DNA of 64,000 nt from Angustibacter sp. Root456 (GCF_001426435.1 NZ_LMER01000020.1:482318-546317); one strand, 5' to 3'. Positions 42,836-51,966 are shown, counted from the first letter of the stretch. Translations and numbers: made by a program. Notes: generated by a model from the sequence alone, not told the origin.

Positions 42836-44821
42836 CTACTGAGCCGACGCCACGGCGGCCAAGGCGCCGGGCCCGCGGATGGGGCCTTGCTGCCCCAGCC
42901 AGGCGGCCAGCCGCTGCGGGTCCATCGGCTTGGCCAGGCCGTATCCCTGCCCCTCGTCGCACCCGAGCTCGGCCAGCGCTCGGCGCGTGGCGTCGTCCTC
43001 CACACCCTCGGCGACCACCGTGAGCCCGAGGTTGTGCGCCAGCCCCACGAGCGACGACACGATCGTCGCGTGCGCGTCGTCGGTGAGCATGTCGCGCACG
43101 AACGCCCGGTCGATCTTGAGCTCGGCGAGGTGCAGCCGCGAGAGGTACCCCAGCGACGTCTGGCCCTGGCCGAAGTCGTCGAGGCTGATGGCGATGCCGG
43201 CTCCGCTCAGCTGGGCCAGCGTGGCGGTCGCGCGCTCGAGGTCGGCGAACACCGCCGTCTCGGTGATCTCGAGCACCAGTCGCGACGTCGGCACGCCGGC
43301 CGTCGCGACGGCGGCCAGCACGCGCGAGGCGAAGTCGGGCTGGGTGAGGTTGCGCGCCGACACGTTCACCGACACGCGCGCCGTCGCCGGCACGGCCATT
43401 CGCCCGAGGTCGCGCAGGGCGCGCCGCACCACCCAGTCGGTGAGCGGCTCGATGAGACCAGTGCGCTCGGTCAGTGGCAGGAACGAGTCCGGGTAGACCA
43501 GGCCGTGCCGCGGGTGGTGCCAGCGCAGCAGCGCCTCCACACCCACGACGCGGCCGTCGTCGAGGCTGAGCTTGGGCTGGTAGTGCAGCACCAGCTCGTC
43601 GAGGTCCATGGCGCGCTGCAGCTCACCGACCATGGCCAGCCGGTCGGCGTCGAAGTGGTTGAGCGCGCTGTCGTAGCGCACCACGCCGTCGGTGCTGGCC
43701 TTGGCGACGTACATCGCGATCTCGGCGCGCTGCAGCAGCGTGTCGGGCGCCCGGCCGTCGTCGCCGACCAGGACGAAGCCGATGCTCGCCTCGCTCGACA
43801 GCGTGATCCCCGACAGGTCGAGGTCGTCACCCAGGCGCTCGCGCAGCTGCAGGAAGCGCGCGCGGGCCGCTTCGGCAGACGTGACGTCGGGCAGCACGAT
43901 GCCGAACTCGTCCCCGCCCAGCCGGGCGACCAGGTCACCCGCCCGCACGGCCGCGGCGAGGCGATCGGCGAGCGCGCGCAGCAGCGCGTCACCGTTGCGG
44001 TGCCCGAGCGAGTCGTTGACCTCCTTGAAGCGGTCGAGATCGATCACCGCCACCGCGCCGGCCAGCTTGTCAGCCGTGAGCGCGGCCAGCTCGCGCTGGA
44101 ACAGCCGCCGGTTCGGCAGGCCGGTCAGCTGGTCGTACTCGGCGAGGTAGGCGTTGTGGCGTCCGTGCTGGCGCAGCCGTCGGGTCGTCGTGAGGGCGAG
44201 TCCGAGCAGCACGAGGTAGAGCGCCGACAGCCCGATCACCAGCAGCCGGTGCAGGCGGTGCAGCCCGGCGTCGATCTCGGCCTGGATGGGCGCGTACGGC
44301 AGGTAGACCTCGAGCACGCCCAGGGCGGCCTGGGGGTCACCGAGGGGCTGGTAGGCCTCGATCGCGGGGACGCCCGCCGGGCCGTTGTCGTTGCTGTCAG
44401 CGTTGAGCCGCGTCAGCCGCAGCACGCTGTGCCCGGTGGCGGCGTCGAGCGCCTCGTCGTCGACCGGGCCGGTGAAGCCGCTGCCGTCGTCGGAGAACAC
44501 CACGTGGCCGTCGGGGGCGTGCACCCGCAGGCGCAGCACTCGACCCGAGGCCTCCAGCCGCGCGGTCACCGCCCGCATGCCCGTGATCGTCTGGATGTCG
44601 AGGTCGTCGTCGACCGGCAGGCCGCCGAGCAGCGGCTCGACGCTCGCCTGGGCCATCAGCTCGACCTGGGCCCGGCCCTCGGCCAGCCCCCGCTGCTGCG
44701 ACCCCGCGCTGAACGAGCGCGACAGCGCAAGACCCATCGCGACCACGACGACCAGGCTCACCGCGGCGAACGCGACGAACACCCGGCCGACGGAGGCGGG
44801 GGGTGAGTCCACGGTCGGCAC
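42836..44821 (-). CDS. GGDEF-EAL membrane protein (c-di-GMP turnover)
   Basis: A 661-aa protein. Helix 1 (about 12-34), an extracytoplasmic sensor segment (40-190) that looks like a single Cache-like fold, and helix 2 (about 194-212) precede the GGDEF domain (225-385) with intact R-L-G-G-D-E-F. The EAL domain (400-650) has V-E-A-L-L-R-W, N-V-S-A-R-N, E-I-T-E-T, D-D-F-G-Q-G and K-I-D. Both active sites look complete, so it may make and degrade c-di-GMP depending on signal. GTG start; divergent from the EamA gene. Confidence 0.92.
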   Translation of the reverse strand: MPTVDSPPASVGRVFVAFAAVSLVVVVAMGLALSRSFSAGSQQRGLAEGRAQVELMAQASVEPLLGGLPVDDDLDIQTITGMRAVTARLEASGRVLRLRVHAPDGHVVFSDDGSGFTGPVDDEALDAATGHSVLRLTRLNADSNDNGPAGVPAIEAYQPLGDPQAALGVLEVYLPYAPIQAEIDAGLHRLHRLLVIGLSALYLVLLGLALTTTRRLRQHGRHNAYLAEYDQLTGLPNRRLFQRELAALTADKLAGAVAVIDLDRFKEVNDSLGHRNGDALLRALADRLAAAVRAGDLVARLGGDEFGIVLPDVTSAEAARARFLQLRERLGDDLDLSGITLSSEASIGFVLVGDDGRAPDTLLQRAEIAMYVAKASTDGVVRYDSALNHFDADRLAMVGELQRAMDLDELVLHYQPKLSLDDGRVVGVEALLRWHHPRHGLVYPDSFLPLTERTGLIEPLTDWVVRRALRDLGRMAVPATARVSVNVSARNLTQPDFASRVLAAVATAGVPTSRLVLEITETAVFADLERATATLAQLSGAGIAISLDDFGQGQTSLGYLSRLHLAELKIDRAFVRDMLTDDAHATIVSSLVGLAHNLGLTVVAEGVEDDATRRALAELGCDEGQGYGLAKPMDPQRLAAWLGQQGPIRGPGALAAVASAQ

Positions 44822-44939
44822 GGCCGCCTATCGACCGACCGCGAGCGCCGGTTGAGCCTGCGGGCGCAGCCGCCCCCGGATGGCGGAAAGGTCACGCACC
44901 GCAACCTCACGTCTGTCCGCCCGCGGGCGTTGGCCAGGT

Positions 44940-45929
44940 ATGAGCACCGCTGCGGCCACCCCGCCCGCCAGGCCACCCGCCCGCCCCGCCGAGGCGGACG
45001 GCCCGTCACCGGCGTCCCGCCTCGCTGCCGCGGCGATCGGCGTCACCGTGCTGCTGTGGGCCTCGGCGTTCGTGGCGATCCGGCACGTGGGCGACGCCGT
45101 GTCGCCGGCGGCTCTCACCTTGGGCCGCTGCCTCGTGGCCAGTCTGCTGCTCGGGTTGCTGCTGGCGCGACGTCACCGCCGCGCGCCGGTGGCCCGCCCG
45201 AGCCGGCGGGACGGCGTGCGCCTGCTGCTGATCGGCGTCCTGTGGTTCGGGCTCTACAACGTCGCGCTCAACGCGGCCGAGCAGCGCGTGGACGCCGGCA
45301 CTGCCGCCATGCTGGTCAACATCGGCCCGTTGCTGGTGGCGGTGCTGGCGGCCGTGGTGCTCGGCGAGGGCTTCCCCCGCCACCTCGTGGTGGGCAGCGT
45401 CGTGGCCTTCGGTGGTGTCGTGCTCATCGGCGTCGCCACGGCGCGGGCGTCGGGCGCCGTCGGGGCCGGCGCGGACGCCCAGACCGTGGGCGCGGTGCTG
45501 TGCCTCGTCGCCGCGGTCGCGTACGCCGTGAGCGTCGTGGCGCAGAAGCCGCTGCTCGCGCGGATGCCGGCTCTGCAGGTCACCTGGATCGCCTGCACCG
45601 TGGGGGCGGTCGCCTGCCTGCCCGCGGCCCCTAACCTGGTGCGCGAGCTCGCGGCCGCCGACCTCTCGACGTCGGCGTGGGTGGTCTACCTCGGCGTCGG
45701 GCCGTCGGCGGTGGCTTTCACCACGTGGGCCTACGCGCTGGCGCGCACCAGCGCAGGGCGGCTGGGCTCCACCACCTACCTCGTGCCCGCGATCGCCTCG
45801 CTGCTCGCGTGGGGGCTGCTGGGCGAGGTGCCCGCCGCGCTGTCGCTGGTGGGCGGCGTGGTCTGCCTGCTCGGGGTGGCCGTCGCGCGCCGGGCGCCGC
45901 GGGCCACCCGCCGCGGGAGCGCCGCGTGA
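44940..45929 (+). CDS. EamA/DMT-family transporter
   Basis: A 329-aa ten-helix transporter with two EamA repeats: W-A-S-A-F-V-A-I-R near residue 40, A-L-N-A-A-E-Q-R-V-D-A-G-T-A-A-M-L-V-N-I-G-P-L near 115, and the second repeat from V-G-A-V-L-C-L-V-A-A-V-A-Y. ATG 44940 begins after a CAGG site. Its stop overlaps the start of a DNA alkyltransferase (GTGA). Substrate unknown. Confidence 0.83.
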   Translation: MSTAAATPPARPPARPAEADGPSPASRLAAAAIGVTVLLWASAFVAIRHVGDAVSPAALTLGRCLVASLLLGLLLARRHRRAPVARPSRRDGVRLLLIGVLWFGLYNVALNAAEQRVDAGTAAMLVNIGPLLVAVLAAVVLGEGFPRHLVVGSVVAFGGVVLIGVATARASGAVGAGADAQTVGAVLCLVAAVAYAVSVVAQKPLLARMPALQVTWIACTVGAVACLPAAPNLVRELAAADLSTSAWVVYLGVGPSAVAFTTWAYALARTSAGRLGSTTYLVPAIASLLAWGLLGEVPAALSLVGGVVCLLGVAVARRAPRATRRGSAA

Positions 45930-46459
45930 TCGCCGACGACCTGCGAGCGCCGTTGGTGCACGATGGCCGGGTGCTGCGCTGGACGCTCGTGCCGAGCCCT
46001 GTCGACGACCTGCTCGCCGTCTCGGACGGTGAGGCGTTGACGGCGCTGTGGTTCAGCCCGCACACGCGGTGGTCGGCGGCCCACCCCGACGCCCAGCGCG
46101 ACGACGGCCTGCCCCTCTTCGCCGACGTGCGGCGGCAGCTCGACGCCTACTTCGCCCGTGAGCTGCGAGAGTTCGACCTTCCGCTGGCGCCGCGGGGCAG
46201 CGCCTTCCAGCAGCGGGTGTGGGCGGCGTTGCGCGAGATCCCGTGGGGGCAGACCCGCTCCTACGGCGAGATCGCCGCGCGACTGGGGCTGGGGCCGGAG
46301 GCGTCCAGGGCGGTGGGTACGGCCAACGGAGCCAACCCGATCCCGGTGATCGTGCCGTGCCACCGGGTGATCGGCGCCGACGGGACGCTCACCGGGTTCG
46401 CCGGTGGGCTGCCTCGCAAGCGCTTCCTGCTCGACCTCGAGGCCGACCTGCTGTTCTGA
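45926..46459 (+). CDS. Methylated-DNA-protein-cysteine methyltransferase, second copy
   Basis: A 177-aa alkyltransferase. F-Q-Q-R-V-W-A-A-L-R-E-I-P-W-G-Q-T-R-S-Y-G-E-I-A is the helix-turn-helix; V-I-V-P-C-H-R-V-I is the active site, followed by F-A-G-G-L-P-R-K-R-F-L-L-D-L-E. It is closer in style to classical Ogt than the sigma-linked copy. Coupled (GTGA) to the EamA gene and (TGATG) to the next PPOX gene, giving a three-gene unit. Confidence 0.9.
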   Translation: MIADDLRAPLVHDGRVLRWTLVPSPVDDLLAVSDGEALTALWFSPHTRWSAAHPDAQRDDGLPLFADVRRQLDAYFARELREFDLPLAPRGSAFQQRVWAALREIPWGQTRSYGEIAARLGLGPEASRAVGTANGANPIPVIVPCHRVIGADGTLTGFAGGLPRKRFLLDLEADLLF

Positions 46460-46920
46460 TGGGCGGCATGGACCCCACCGCCACGCCGTCCGGCGCCGCC
46501 CTGCCCCAGCCGCTCGCCGACCTGCTGCGCGGGGCGCGCCGCGGCGTGCTCGCCACGCTCAAGCGCGACGGCCGCCCCCAGCTGTCGACGGTGTCGTACG
46601 CCGTCGACCCGCAGTCGATGCTGGTGCGCATCTCGACCCGCAGCCCCCTCGCCAAGACCGCCAACCTGCGCCGCGACCCCCGGCTCAGCCTGCACGCGTC
46701 GAGCGCCGACGGGTGGTCGTACGTCGTCGCCGAGGGGCGCGCCCAGCTCGGCGTCGTGGCGCGCGACCCGCACGACGCCACGGTCGAGGAGCTGGTCGAC
46801 CACTACCGCACGCTCAGCGGCGAGCACCCCGACTGGGACGAGTTCCGCCAGGCGATGGTCGACGAGGAGCGGCTGGTGCTCAGCTTCGTCCCCGACCGCC
46901 TCTACGGCCTCGCCCGCTGA
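46459..46920 (+). CDS. PPOX-class F420-dependent oxidoreductase
   Basis: A 153-aa split-barrel (pyridoxamine-phosphate-oxidase-like) protein: R-R-G-V-L-A-T-L-K-R-D-G-R-P-Q-L-S-T-V-S-Y near residues 28-48, T-R-S-P-L-A-K-T-A-N-L-R-R-D-P-R near 60-75, and V-D-E-E-R-L-V-L-S-F. This matches the F420-using PPOX group common in actinomycetes. The ATG at 46459 shares bases with the previous stop; ATG 46468 is equally possible. Confidence 0.83.
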   Translation: MGGMDPTATPSGAALPQPLADLLRGARRGVLATLKRDGRPQLSTVSYAVDPQSMLVRISTRSPLAKTANLRRDPRLSLHASSADGWSYVVAEGRAQLGVVARDPHDATVEELVDHYRTLSGEHPDWDEFRQAMVDEERLVLSFVPDRLYGLAR

Positions 46921-46935
46921 CCCACCCCCAGACCT

Positions 46936-46962
46936 GCCCCACCCGCACGGGCGGGGTGGGGC
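46936..46962. terminator. Bidirectional hairpin between convergent genes
   Basis: GCCCCACCCGC pairs with GCGGGGTGGGGC (one bulge) around a 4-nt loop, between the stops at 46920 (+) and 46973 (-). Confidence 0.65.
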
Positions 46963-46972
46963 TGGTGCGAGG

Positions 46973-47566
46973 TCAGGACAGGCGGCGCGCTTGCTGCAAC
47001 CGGCGGGTGGCGCGGCGGGCGGCGCGCAGCTCGCGCAGCACCGGACGACCGATGACGCCGGCCACGAGCAGGCTCCCGAGCGCCGCGAGCCCGAACCACG
47101 GGTCGGGCCGGCTCAACGCCACGGCCCCGAGCACGACCGCGACCACTGCCAGCACGAGGAGCAGCTGGAGCGGCCGGCGTCCGGAGTGGAAGCCGGTGAA
47201 CGGGAGGGGCTCGCTGCCGTCACCCTCGGCCACGACCGGCCCGAGCCCGAGGTGGCGGCGCGCGGGGGTGACGGGCACGAGTACGCCGCCGCTGGCGTCC
47301 GGGTCGACGAGCAGGTCGACGTCCGGTGCGGCCCACAGCCCCAGCAGCTCGCGCAGCGACAGCTCACGCACGGTGACCGCAGGGGCGTCCGCCGCGTGCT
47401 CGTGCCACCACGCCGCGAGCAGGGCGCGGTCGGTGCAGGCGACGACGACCCGCCGTCCGTCGTGCTCGACCACCACGCTGCGGTCGTCGGGGGTGCGCGC
47501 CACGGTGAGCGGACGGCGCGCGAGGGCGTCCAGCAGGGGCGCGTCGACGGCGTCCGGCTCGCTCAT
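46973..47566 (-). CDS. Hypothetical membrane protein
   Basis: A 197-aa protein of unknown family. Residues 1-110 form a soluble alpha/beta region (V-V-V-E-H-D-G-R-R-V-V-V-A-C-T-D, L-L-V-D-P-D) faintly like SseB-type domains. Two membrane helices follow (about 134-153 and 158-175), then a very basic tail R-E-L-R-A-A-R-R-A-T-R-R. TAGGCT 6 nt before ATG indicates a leaderless transcript. Confidence 0.6.
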   Translation of the reverse strand: MSEPDAVDAPLLDALARRPLTVARTPDDRSVVVEHDGRRVVVACTDRALLAAWWHEHAADAPAVTVRELSLRELLGLWAAPDVDLLVDPDASGGVLVPVTPARRHLGLGPVVAEGDGSEPLPFTGFHSGRRPLQLLLVLAVVAVVLGAVALSRPDPWFGLAALGSLLVAGVIGRPVLRELRAARRATRRLQQARRLS

Positions 47567-47572
47567 GCGCCG

Positions 47573-47578
47573 AGCCTA
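47573..47578 (-). promoter_or_regulatory. -10 element (leaderless) of the hypothetical membrane protein gene
   Basis: TAGGCT on the minus strand ends 6 nt before ATG 47566. Confidence 0.5.
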
Positions 47579-47623
47579 CGGCGGCTCCTCACCCGCCCCA
47601 CTCCCGGCCGCCGCAGGCTCGGC

Positions 47624-47699
47624 GCGGTGGCACCCTGCTGCCATAGGAGTGCAGCAGGGTGCCCCAGTGGCCACACGGCAGTGAAGTGATCCTCCCCAG
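47624..47699. repeat. 76-bp intergenic repeat, family 3, copy A
   Basis: Ungapped 76-bp match (55 identities) to 50423-50498: conserved start GCGGTGGCACCC and conserved end AGTGAAGTGATCCTCCCCAG. The interior forms a perfect 13-bp hairpin (GGCACCCTGCTGC/GCAGCAGGGTGCC). It lies between two minus-strand genes. Confidence 0.7.
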
Positions 47700-47758
47700 C
47701 GGCGCCCCGGCGTGCCTGATCACGTGGGGGAGGCCGGACGACGGCGAGCGGCGCGCCG

Positions 47759-48181
47759 CTAGAGCTGCGGGCCCCGGGGCGACAGGCGAGCCCACACGAC
47801 CTTGCCCGTGGGCGTGCGCGCCCACCCGAGCGCGCGGCTCACCCGGGCCACGATCATCAGCCCACGCCCGTTGTCGGCCAGCGGACCGTCGTCGCGCAGC
47901 TGGGGCGGAGCACTGCTGCTGTCGGTCACCGCCACGACGAAGTCCCCGTCGAGCTGCTGGACGGCGAGCGAGACCCCACCCGGCGCGTGCCGCACGCTGT
48001 TGGTCACCAGCTCGCTGGCCACGAGCGCAGCGCGCCGCAGCACCTGCTCGTCGGCGCCGGTCAGCGCCTGGGTCACGAGGCGTCGCGCGAGCGGTGCACT
48101 GCTCGCCACCGGCCGCAGCGGCCACTCGCCGACGGCCATGCCGTCAGGCGGCTCAGCGGCAGGCACCACACGCACCGACAT
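47759..48181 (-). CDS. ATP-binding regulator, anti-sigma kinase (RsbW/HATPase_c) type
   Basis: A 140-aa single-domain GHKL ATPase: N-box A-S-E-L-V-T-N-S-V-R-H-A (about 57-68), V-A-V-T-D-S-S in the G1 position, and G-R-G-L-M-I-V-A-R in G2. Streptomycetes and relatives have many such proteins that bind sigma or anti-anti-sigma partners. AAGGAG lies just upstream of ATG 48181; no partner gene adjoins. Confidence 0.85.
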   Translation of the reverse strand: MSVRVVPAAEPPDGMAVGEWPLRPVASSAPLARRLVTQALTGADEQVLRRAALVASELVTNSVRHAPGGVSLAVQQLDGDFVVAVTDSSSAPPQLRDDGPLADNGRGLMIVARVSRALGWARTPTGKVVWARLSPRGPQL

Positions 48182-48307
48182 CGGGTCTCCTTCGGACCTG
48201 TCGTACCGTTCCGTACCGTTCCAGGCCCCCCGTTCGGACCCTCGCCTCCACCGTATCGCCGGTCTCACGAGCGGGCGCGTCGTGCACGATCCGGACACAA
48301 TGCGTCG

Positions 48308-49130
48308 ATGGACGACCCACAGGCCGCCAGCGAGCGCCCCACGGACGACGAGCACGTCGGCCAGCGCGACCTCGCCGCCTGGCCGACCGCCGCCGGACGC
48401 CGGGTGGCGGGCTGGGCGGCGCGCCTCGCCCGATGGGCGCAACCGCACGGCGTCGCGCTGCTGACCCTCGCCGTCGGCATCGCCGTGTTCGCGTTGCACC
48501 TGGGGTGCCGAGGAGGTGTACGACCAGGTCGCGGACGCCGACGGGCTGGCCGGCCTCGACCACCCGGTGCTCGAGGCAGCGAAGGCGATGCGGACGCCGG
48601 GACTGACGCGCGTCGTGCAGGTCTACACCACCATCGGCGGGCCGATCGGCATGCCCGTGCTCGCCACCGTGGTCCTGGCGTTGCTGGCGTGGCGCTGGCG
48701 CGCGTGGGACCCCGTGCTGCTCGGCCTGGCGACGGGGGCCGGGTCCCTCGCGATGACCGTGGTGGGCAAGGTCGTCGTCGGGCGAGTGCGGCCGCCGCTG
48801 GCCGACGCGGTGCCGCCCTACGAGCAGTCGTTCTCGTTCCCGAGCGGGCACTCGCTGAACGCCATGGCACTCGCCGGCATCACGGCGTACGTCGTGGTGC
48901 GACGGCTGCGCACGCGCCGCGCCCGCGTGGTGACGGTCGTGCTCGCGGCCACCTTCGGCGTCACGATGGGGCTGACCCGCGTCTACCTCGGCCACCACTG
49001 GCTCACCGACGTCGTCGTCGCGTGGGCGCTGGCCCTCGGCTGGCTGTCGGTGGTGATCACCGCTCACCGGCTGTTCCTCACCACCCGGCGGCGCCTGCCG
49101 GACGACCGCACCCAGCCGGCTCGCGCGTGA
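48308..49130 (+). pseudogene. PAP2-family phosphatase interrupted by a frameshift
   Basis: The N-terminus (ATG 48308; 48308-48505) encodes M-D-D-P-Q... and a membrane helix ending V-F-A-L-H-L-G. The rest continues in another frame from about 48507 as A-E-E-V-Y-D-Q-V-A-D-A-D-G-L and holds all catalytic motifs: K-V-V-V-G-R-V-R-P, F-P-S-G-H-S, T-R-V-Y-L-G-H-H-W-L-T-D. One base in CTGGGGTGCC would have to be skipped to join them. A TGA at 48462 rules out a long upstream in-frame start for the second part. Either a true frameshift mutation or a sequencing error. Confidence 0.72.
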
Positions 49131-49194
49131 GACGTCGGTCTCAGCCCGCGAGCCGCACTGCCCACCGGGCGGCGGCGCTGAGACACTGGACGTC

Positions 49195-50403
49195 GTGACG
49201 TTCTTGCAGTCCCGCAAGCTCGCCGATGTCTGCTACGACATCCGCGGGCCGGTGCTGGCCGAGGCCCAGCGGCTCGAGCGCGAGGGTCACCGCATCCTGA
49301 AGCTCAACATCGGCAACCCCGCGCCGTTCGGGTTCGAGGCGCCCGAGGGGATCCTGGCCGACGTCGTCGCCGCGCTGCCCACCGCCCAGGGCTACTGCGA
49401 CTCGCAGGGGCTGGTGTCGGCGCGCCGTGCGGTGGTGCAGTACCACCAGGCCAAGGGCGTCCAGGGCATCGACGTCGACGACATCTACCTCGGCAACGGG
49501 GTCAGCGAGCTCATCGTCATGGCGCTGCAGGCCTTGCTCGACAACGGTGACGAGGTGCTGATCCCGGCGCCCGACTACCCGTTGTGGACGGCGGCGGTGT
49601 CGCTCGCCGGGGGGCGTCCGGTGCACTACCTGTGCGACGAGAGCGCCGGCTGGCAGCCCGACCTCGACGACCTCGCCGGCAAGATCACCGACCGCACCAA
49701 GGCGATCGTGGTGATCAACCCCAACAACCCCACCGGCGCCGTCTACGGCACGCAGGTGCTCGAGGGCATCGCCGACCTGGCGCGGCGGCACGGCCTGATG
49801 CTGCTCAGCGACGAGATCTACGACCAGATCCTGTACGGCGACGCCACCCACACCGCGACGGCGGCGATCGCGCCCGACGTGCTGTGCCTGACCTTCAACG
49901 GGCTGTCGAAGGCGTACCGCCTCGCCGGCTTCCGGTCGGGCTGGCTGGTGGTGTCGGGGCCGACGTCCGAGGCGCGCAGCTACATCGAGGGCCTGACGAT
50001 CCTGGCGAACATGCGGCTGTGCGCCAACGTGCCCGCCCAGCACGCCATCGCCACCGCGCTCGGGGGGCGGCACGGCCTGGACGAGCTGGTGCTGCCCGGC
50101 GGGCGCCTGCGCGAGCAGCGCGACACCGCGCTGCGGCTGCTCACCGACATCCCCGGCGTCTCGTGCGTCGAGCCGGACGGCGCCCTGTACCTCTTCCCCC
50201 GCCTCGACCCCGGCGTCTACGCCGTCAAGGACGACCAGCAGCTCGTGCTCGAGCTGCTGCGCGAGCAGCACCTGCTGCTGGTGCAGGGCACCGGGTTCAA
50301 CTGGCCCGATCCCGACCACCTGCGCATCGTGACCCTGCCGCACGTCGACGACCTCACCGAGGCCATCGGGCGCCTCGGTGAGTTCCTCGCCCCCCGCCGC
50401 TGA
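49195..50403 (+). CDS. Aminotransferase, AlaA-like (fold-type I)
   Basis: A 402-aa aminotransferase: L-N-I-G-N-P-A-P-F-G-F near residue 36, A-L-P-T-A-Q-G-Y, N-P-N-N-P-T-G-A, D-E-I-Y-D-Q-I, and the PLP Lys in F-N-G-L-S-K-A-Y-R-L-A-G-F-R-S-G-W. Opening and length match the glutamate-pyruvate aminotransferase AlaA group (Rv0337c-like). The GTG start at 49195 has no clear ribosome site. Probably makes alanine from pyruvate and glutamate. Confidence 0.88.
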   Translation: MTFLQSRKLADVCYDIRGPVLAEAQRLEREGHRILKLNIGNPAPFGFEAPEGILADVVAALPTAQGYCDSQGLVSARRAVVQYHQAKGVQGIDVDDIYLGNGVSELIVMALQALLDNGDEVLIPAPDYPLWTAAVSLAGGRPVHYLCDESAGWQPDLDDLAGKITDRTKAIVVINPNNPTGAVYGTQVLEGIADLARRHGLMLLSDEIYDQILYGDATHTATAAIAPDVLCLTFNGLSKAYRLAGFRSGWLVVSGPTSEARSYIEGLTILANMRLCANVPAQHAIATALGGRHGLDELVLPGGRLREQRDTALRLLTDIPGVSCVEPDGALYLFPRLDPGVYAVKDDQQLVLELLREQHLLLVQGTGFNWPDPDHLRIVTLPHVDDLTEAIGRLGEFLAPRR

Positions 50404-50422
50404 CCTCTCCCGCCTGTTGGCC

Positions 50423-50498
50423 GCGGTGGCACCCCGCGGCCAACCTATGGCGGTAGGGGCACCCAGTCGCCAGCGCCGAGTGAAGTGATCTTCCCCAG
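50423..50498. repeat. 76-bp intergenic repeat, family 3, copy B
   Basis: Same length, start (GCGGTGGCACCC) and end (AGTGAAGTGATCTTCCCCAG) as the copy at 47624. Here the hairpin is shifted: GTTGGCCGCGG/CCGCGGCCAAC (50416-50444), a perfect 11-bp stem beginning just before the element. It sits 20 bp after the aminotransferase stop. Confidence 0.7.
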
Positions 50499-50556
50499 AC
50501 GTCCGGCTGGCAGACCTGCGCGCAGAGCACCCCGCGCCGTGTGACACCATCCCCGC

Positions 50557-51195
50557 ATGCGAGTCGACCACGTGTCCTACGCCGCAGAGAGCGGTGGCCT
50601 GCACGACACCGCCGAGCGTCTCGCCGAGCAGCTCGGCGTCGCGGCGGTGGACGGCGGGGTGCACCCCCGGTTCGGCACCCGCAACGTGATCCTGCCGCTG
50701 GCGGAGCGCCGCTACGTCGAGGTCGTCGAGGTGCTCGACCACCCGGCGTCCGACAAGGCGCCCTTCGGCCAGGCCGTCCGGGCCCGCAGCGAGGCCGGCG
50801 GCGGTTGGCTCGGCTGGGTCGTGGCCGTCGACGACATCCACCCGGTCGAGGAGCGCCTCGGTCGCGAGTCGGTGCCCGGAAACCGGCACCGCCCGGACGG
50901 CGTCGAGCTGCGCTGGCGCCAGATCGGCGTCAAGGGCTTGCTGGCCGACCCCCAGCTGCCGTTCGTGCTGCAGTGGGAGACCCCGGACGACCTGCACCCC
51001 TCCACCGCGGGCCCCTCCGACGTCCGCCTCGCGGGTCTGCAGATCGCAGGCGACGCCCACCGGGTCACCGACTGGCTCGGCCTGCCCTCGACCTACGTCG
51101 CCCAGGACGTCGCGTTCCAGTTCGTGGCGCCCCACGGCACCCCGGGGCTGCTGGCCTGCACCTTCGACACCCCCAACGGCGCCGTCACCGTCTGA
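50557..51195 (+). CDS. Glyoxalase-like (VOC) domain protein
   Basis: A 212-aa protein beginning M-R-V-D-H-V-S-Y-A-A. It has two half-sites related to the VOC fold (P-R-F-G-T-R-N-V-I-L-P-L near 45 and Y-V-E-V-V-E-V) and resembles the glyoxalase-like domain group PF13468. His5 and Glu residues could bind metal. Function unknown. Confidence 0.78.
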   Translation: MRVDHVSYAAESGGLHDTAERLAEQLGVAAVDGGVHPRFGTRNVILPLAERRYVEVVEVLDHPASDKAPFGQAVRARSEAGGGWLGWVVAVDDIHPVEERLGRESVPGNRHRPDGVELRWRQIGVKGLLADPQLPFVLQWETPDDLHPSTAGPSDVRLAGLQIAGDAHRVTDWLGLPSTYVAQDVAFQFVAPHGTPGLLACTFDTPNGAVTV

Positions 51196-51217
51196 GTCCG
51201 CACCGCGGGCTGGCAGG

Positions 51218-51940
51218 GTGGGCCTCGTGGACGTTCGCGTGGGCCTGTGCGGGTGGACGGTGTCGCAGGCGTCGTACGTGCGGCGCTTTCCGGTCGTGGA
51301 GGTGCAGCACACGTTCTACGAACCGCCTCCAGACGCCACGTTGGCGCGCTGGCGGGCGCAGGCGCCGGCCGACTTCGAGTTCACGATCAAGGCGTGGCAG
51401 GTCGTCACCCACGAGTCCACCAGCCCCACGTACCGGCGGATGAAGCGACCGCTTCCGGACGGCGACCACGGACAGGTCGGAGCGTTCCGGACGACGCCCG
51501 CGGTGCTGGCAGGCTGGCAGCGAACCCTTGAGTGCGCCCGCGTCCTGCGCGCCACCGCGGTGCTGCTGCAGTGCCCACGCAGCTTCGGGCCCACGCCCGA
51601 CAACGTCGCCCGGCTGCGCAGCTTCGTATCGCAGGTGCAGCGACCGGCCGGTCGGCTGCTGTGGGAGCCCCGTGGCGAGTGGCCCAGACAGCTCCTCGCG
51701 GACCTCTGCTCCGAGCTGGACCTGGTGCACGTGGTCGACCCCATGCAGACCGAGACGGTGACGCCGGAGCACACCTACTACCGGCTGCACGGCACCACCG
51801 GCTTCCGGCACGTCCACACCGACGACGAGCTGCGCCGGCTGCGCGACCTCGTCAAGGGCCGGCCGTCGCCGTACGTCATGTTCAACAACGTGTCGCGCAC
51901 CAGCGACGCGGAGCGGTTCCGCGCCCTGCTGGCGCCGTGA
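51218..51940 (+). CDS. DUF72 family protein
   Basis: A 240-aa TIM-barrel of the DUF72/YecE family: V-G-L-C-G-W-T near the start, F-P-V-V-E-V-Q-H-T-F-Y (the family's 'E-x-N-x-T-F-Y'-like segment), F-E-F-T-I-K-A-W-Q, and L-L-W-E-P-R-G-E-W. It lies near the xylose-isomerase-like barrels in fold space. No reaction is established for the family. GTG start; GTG 51227 is also possible. Confidence 0.82.
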   Translation: MGLVDVRVGLCGWTVSQASYVRRFPVVEVQHTFYEPPPDATLARWRAQAPADFEFTIKAWQVVTHESTSPTYRRMKRPLPDGDHGQVGAFRTTPAVLAGWQRTLECARVLRATAVLLQCPRSFGPTPDNVARLRSFVSQVQRPAGRLLWEPRGEWPRQLLADLCSELDLVHVVDPMQTETVTPEHTYYRLHGTTGFRHVHTDDELRRLRDLVKGRPSPYVMFNNVSRTSDAERFRALLAP

Positions 51941-51966
51941 CCGCGGGCCGGCTGAGCCGGTCGGCG

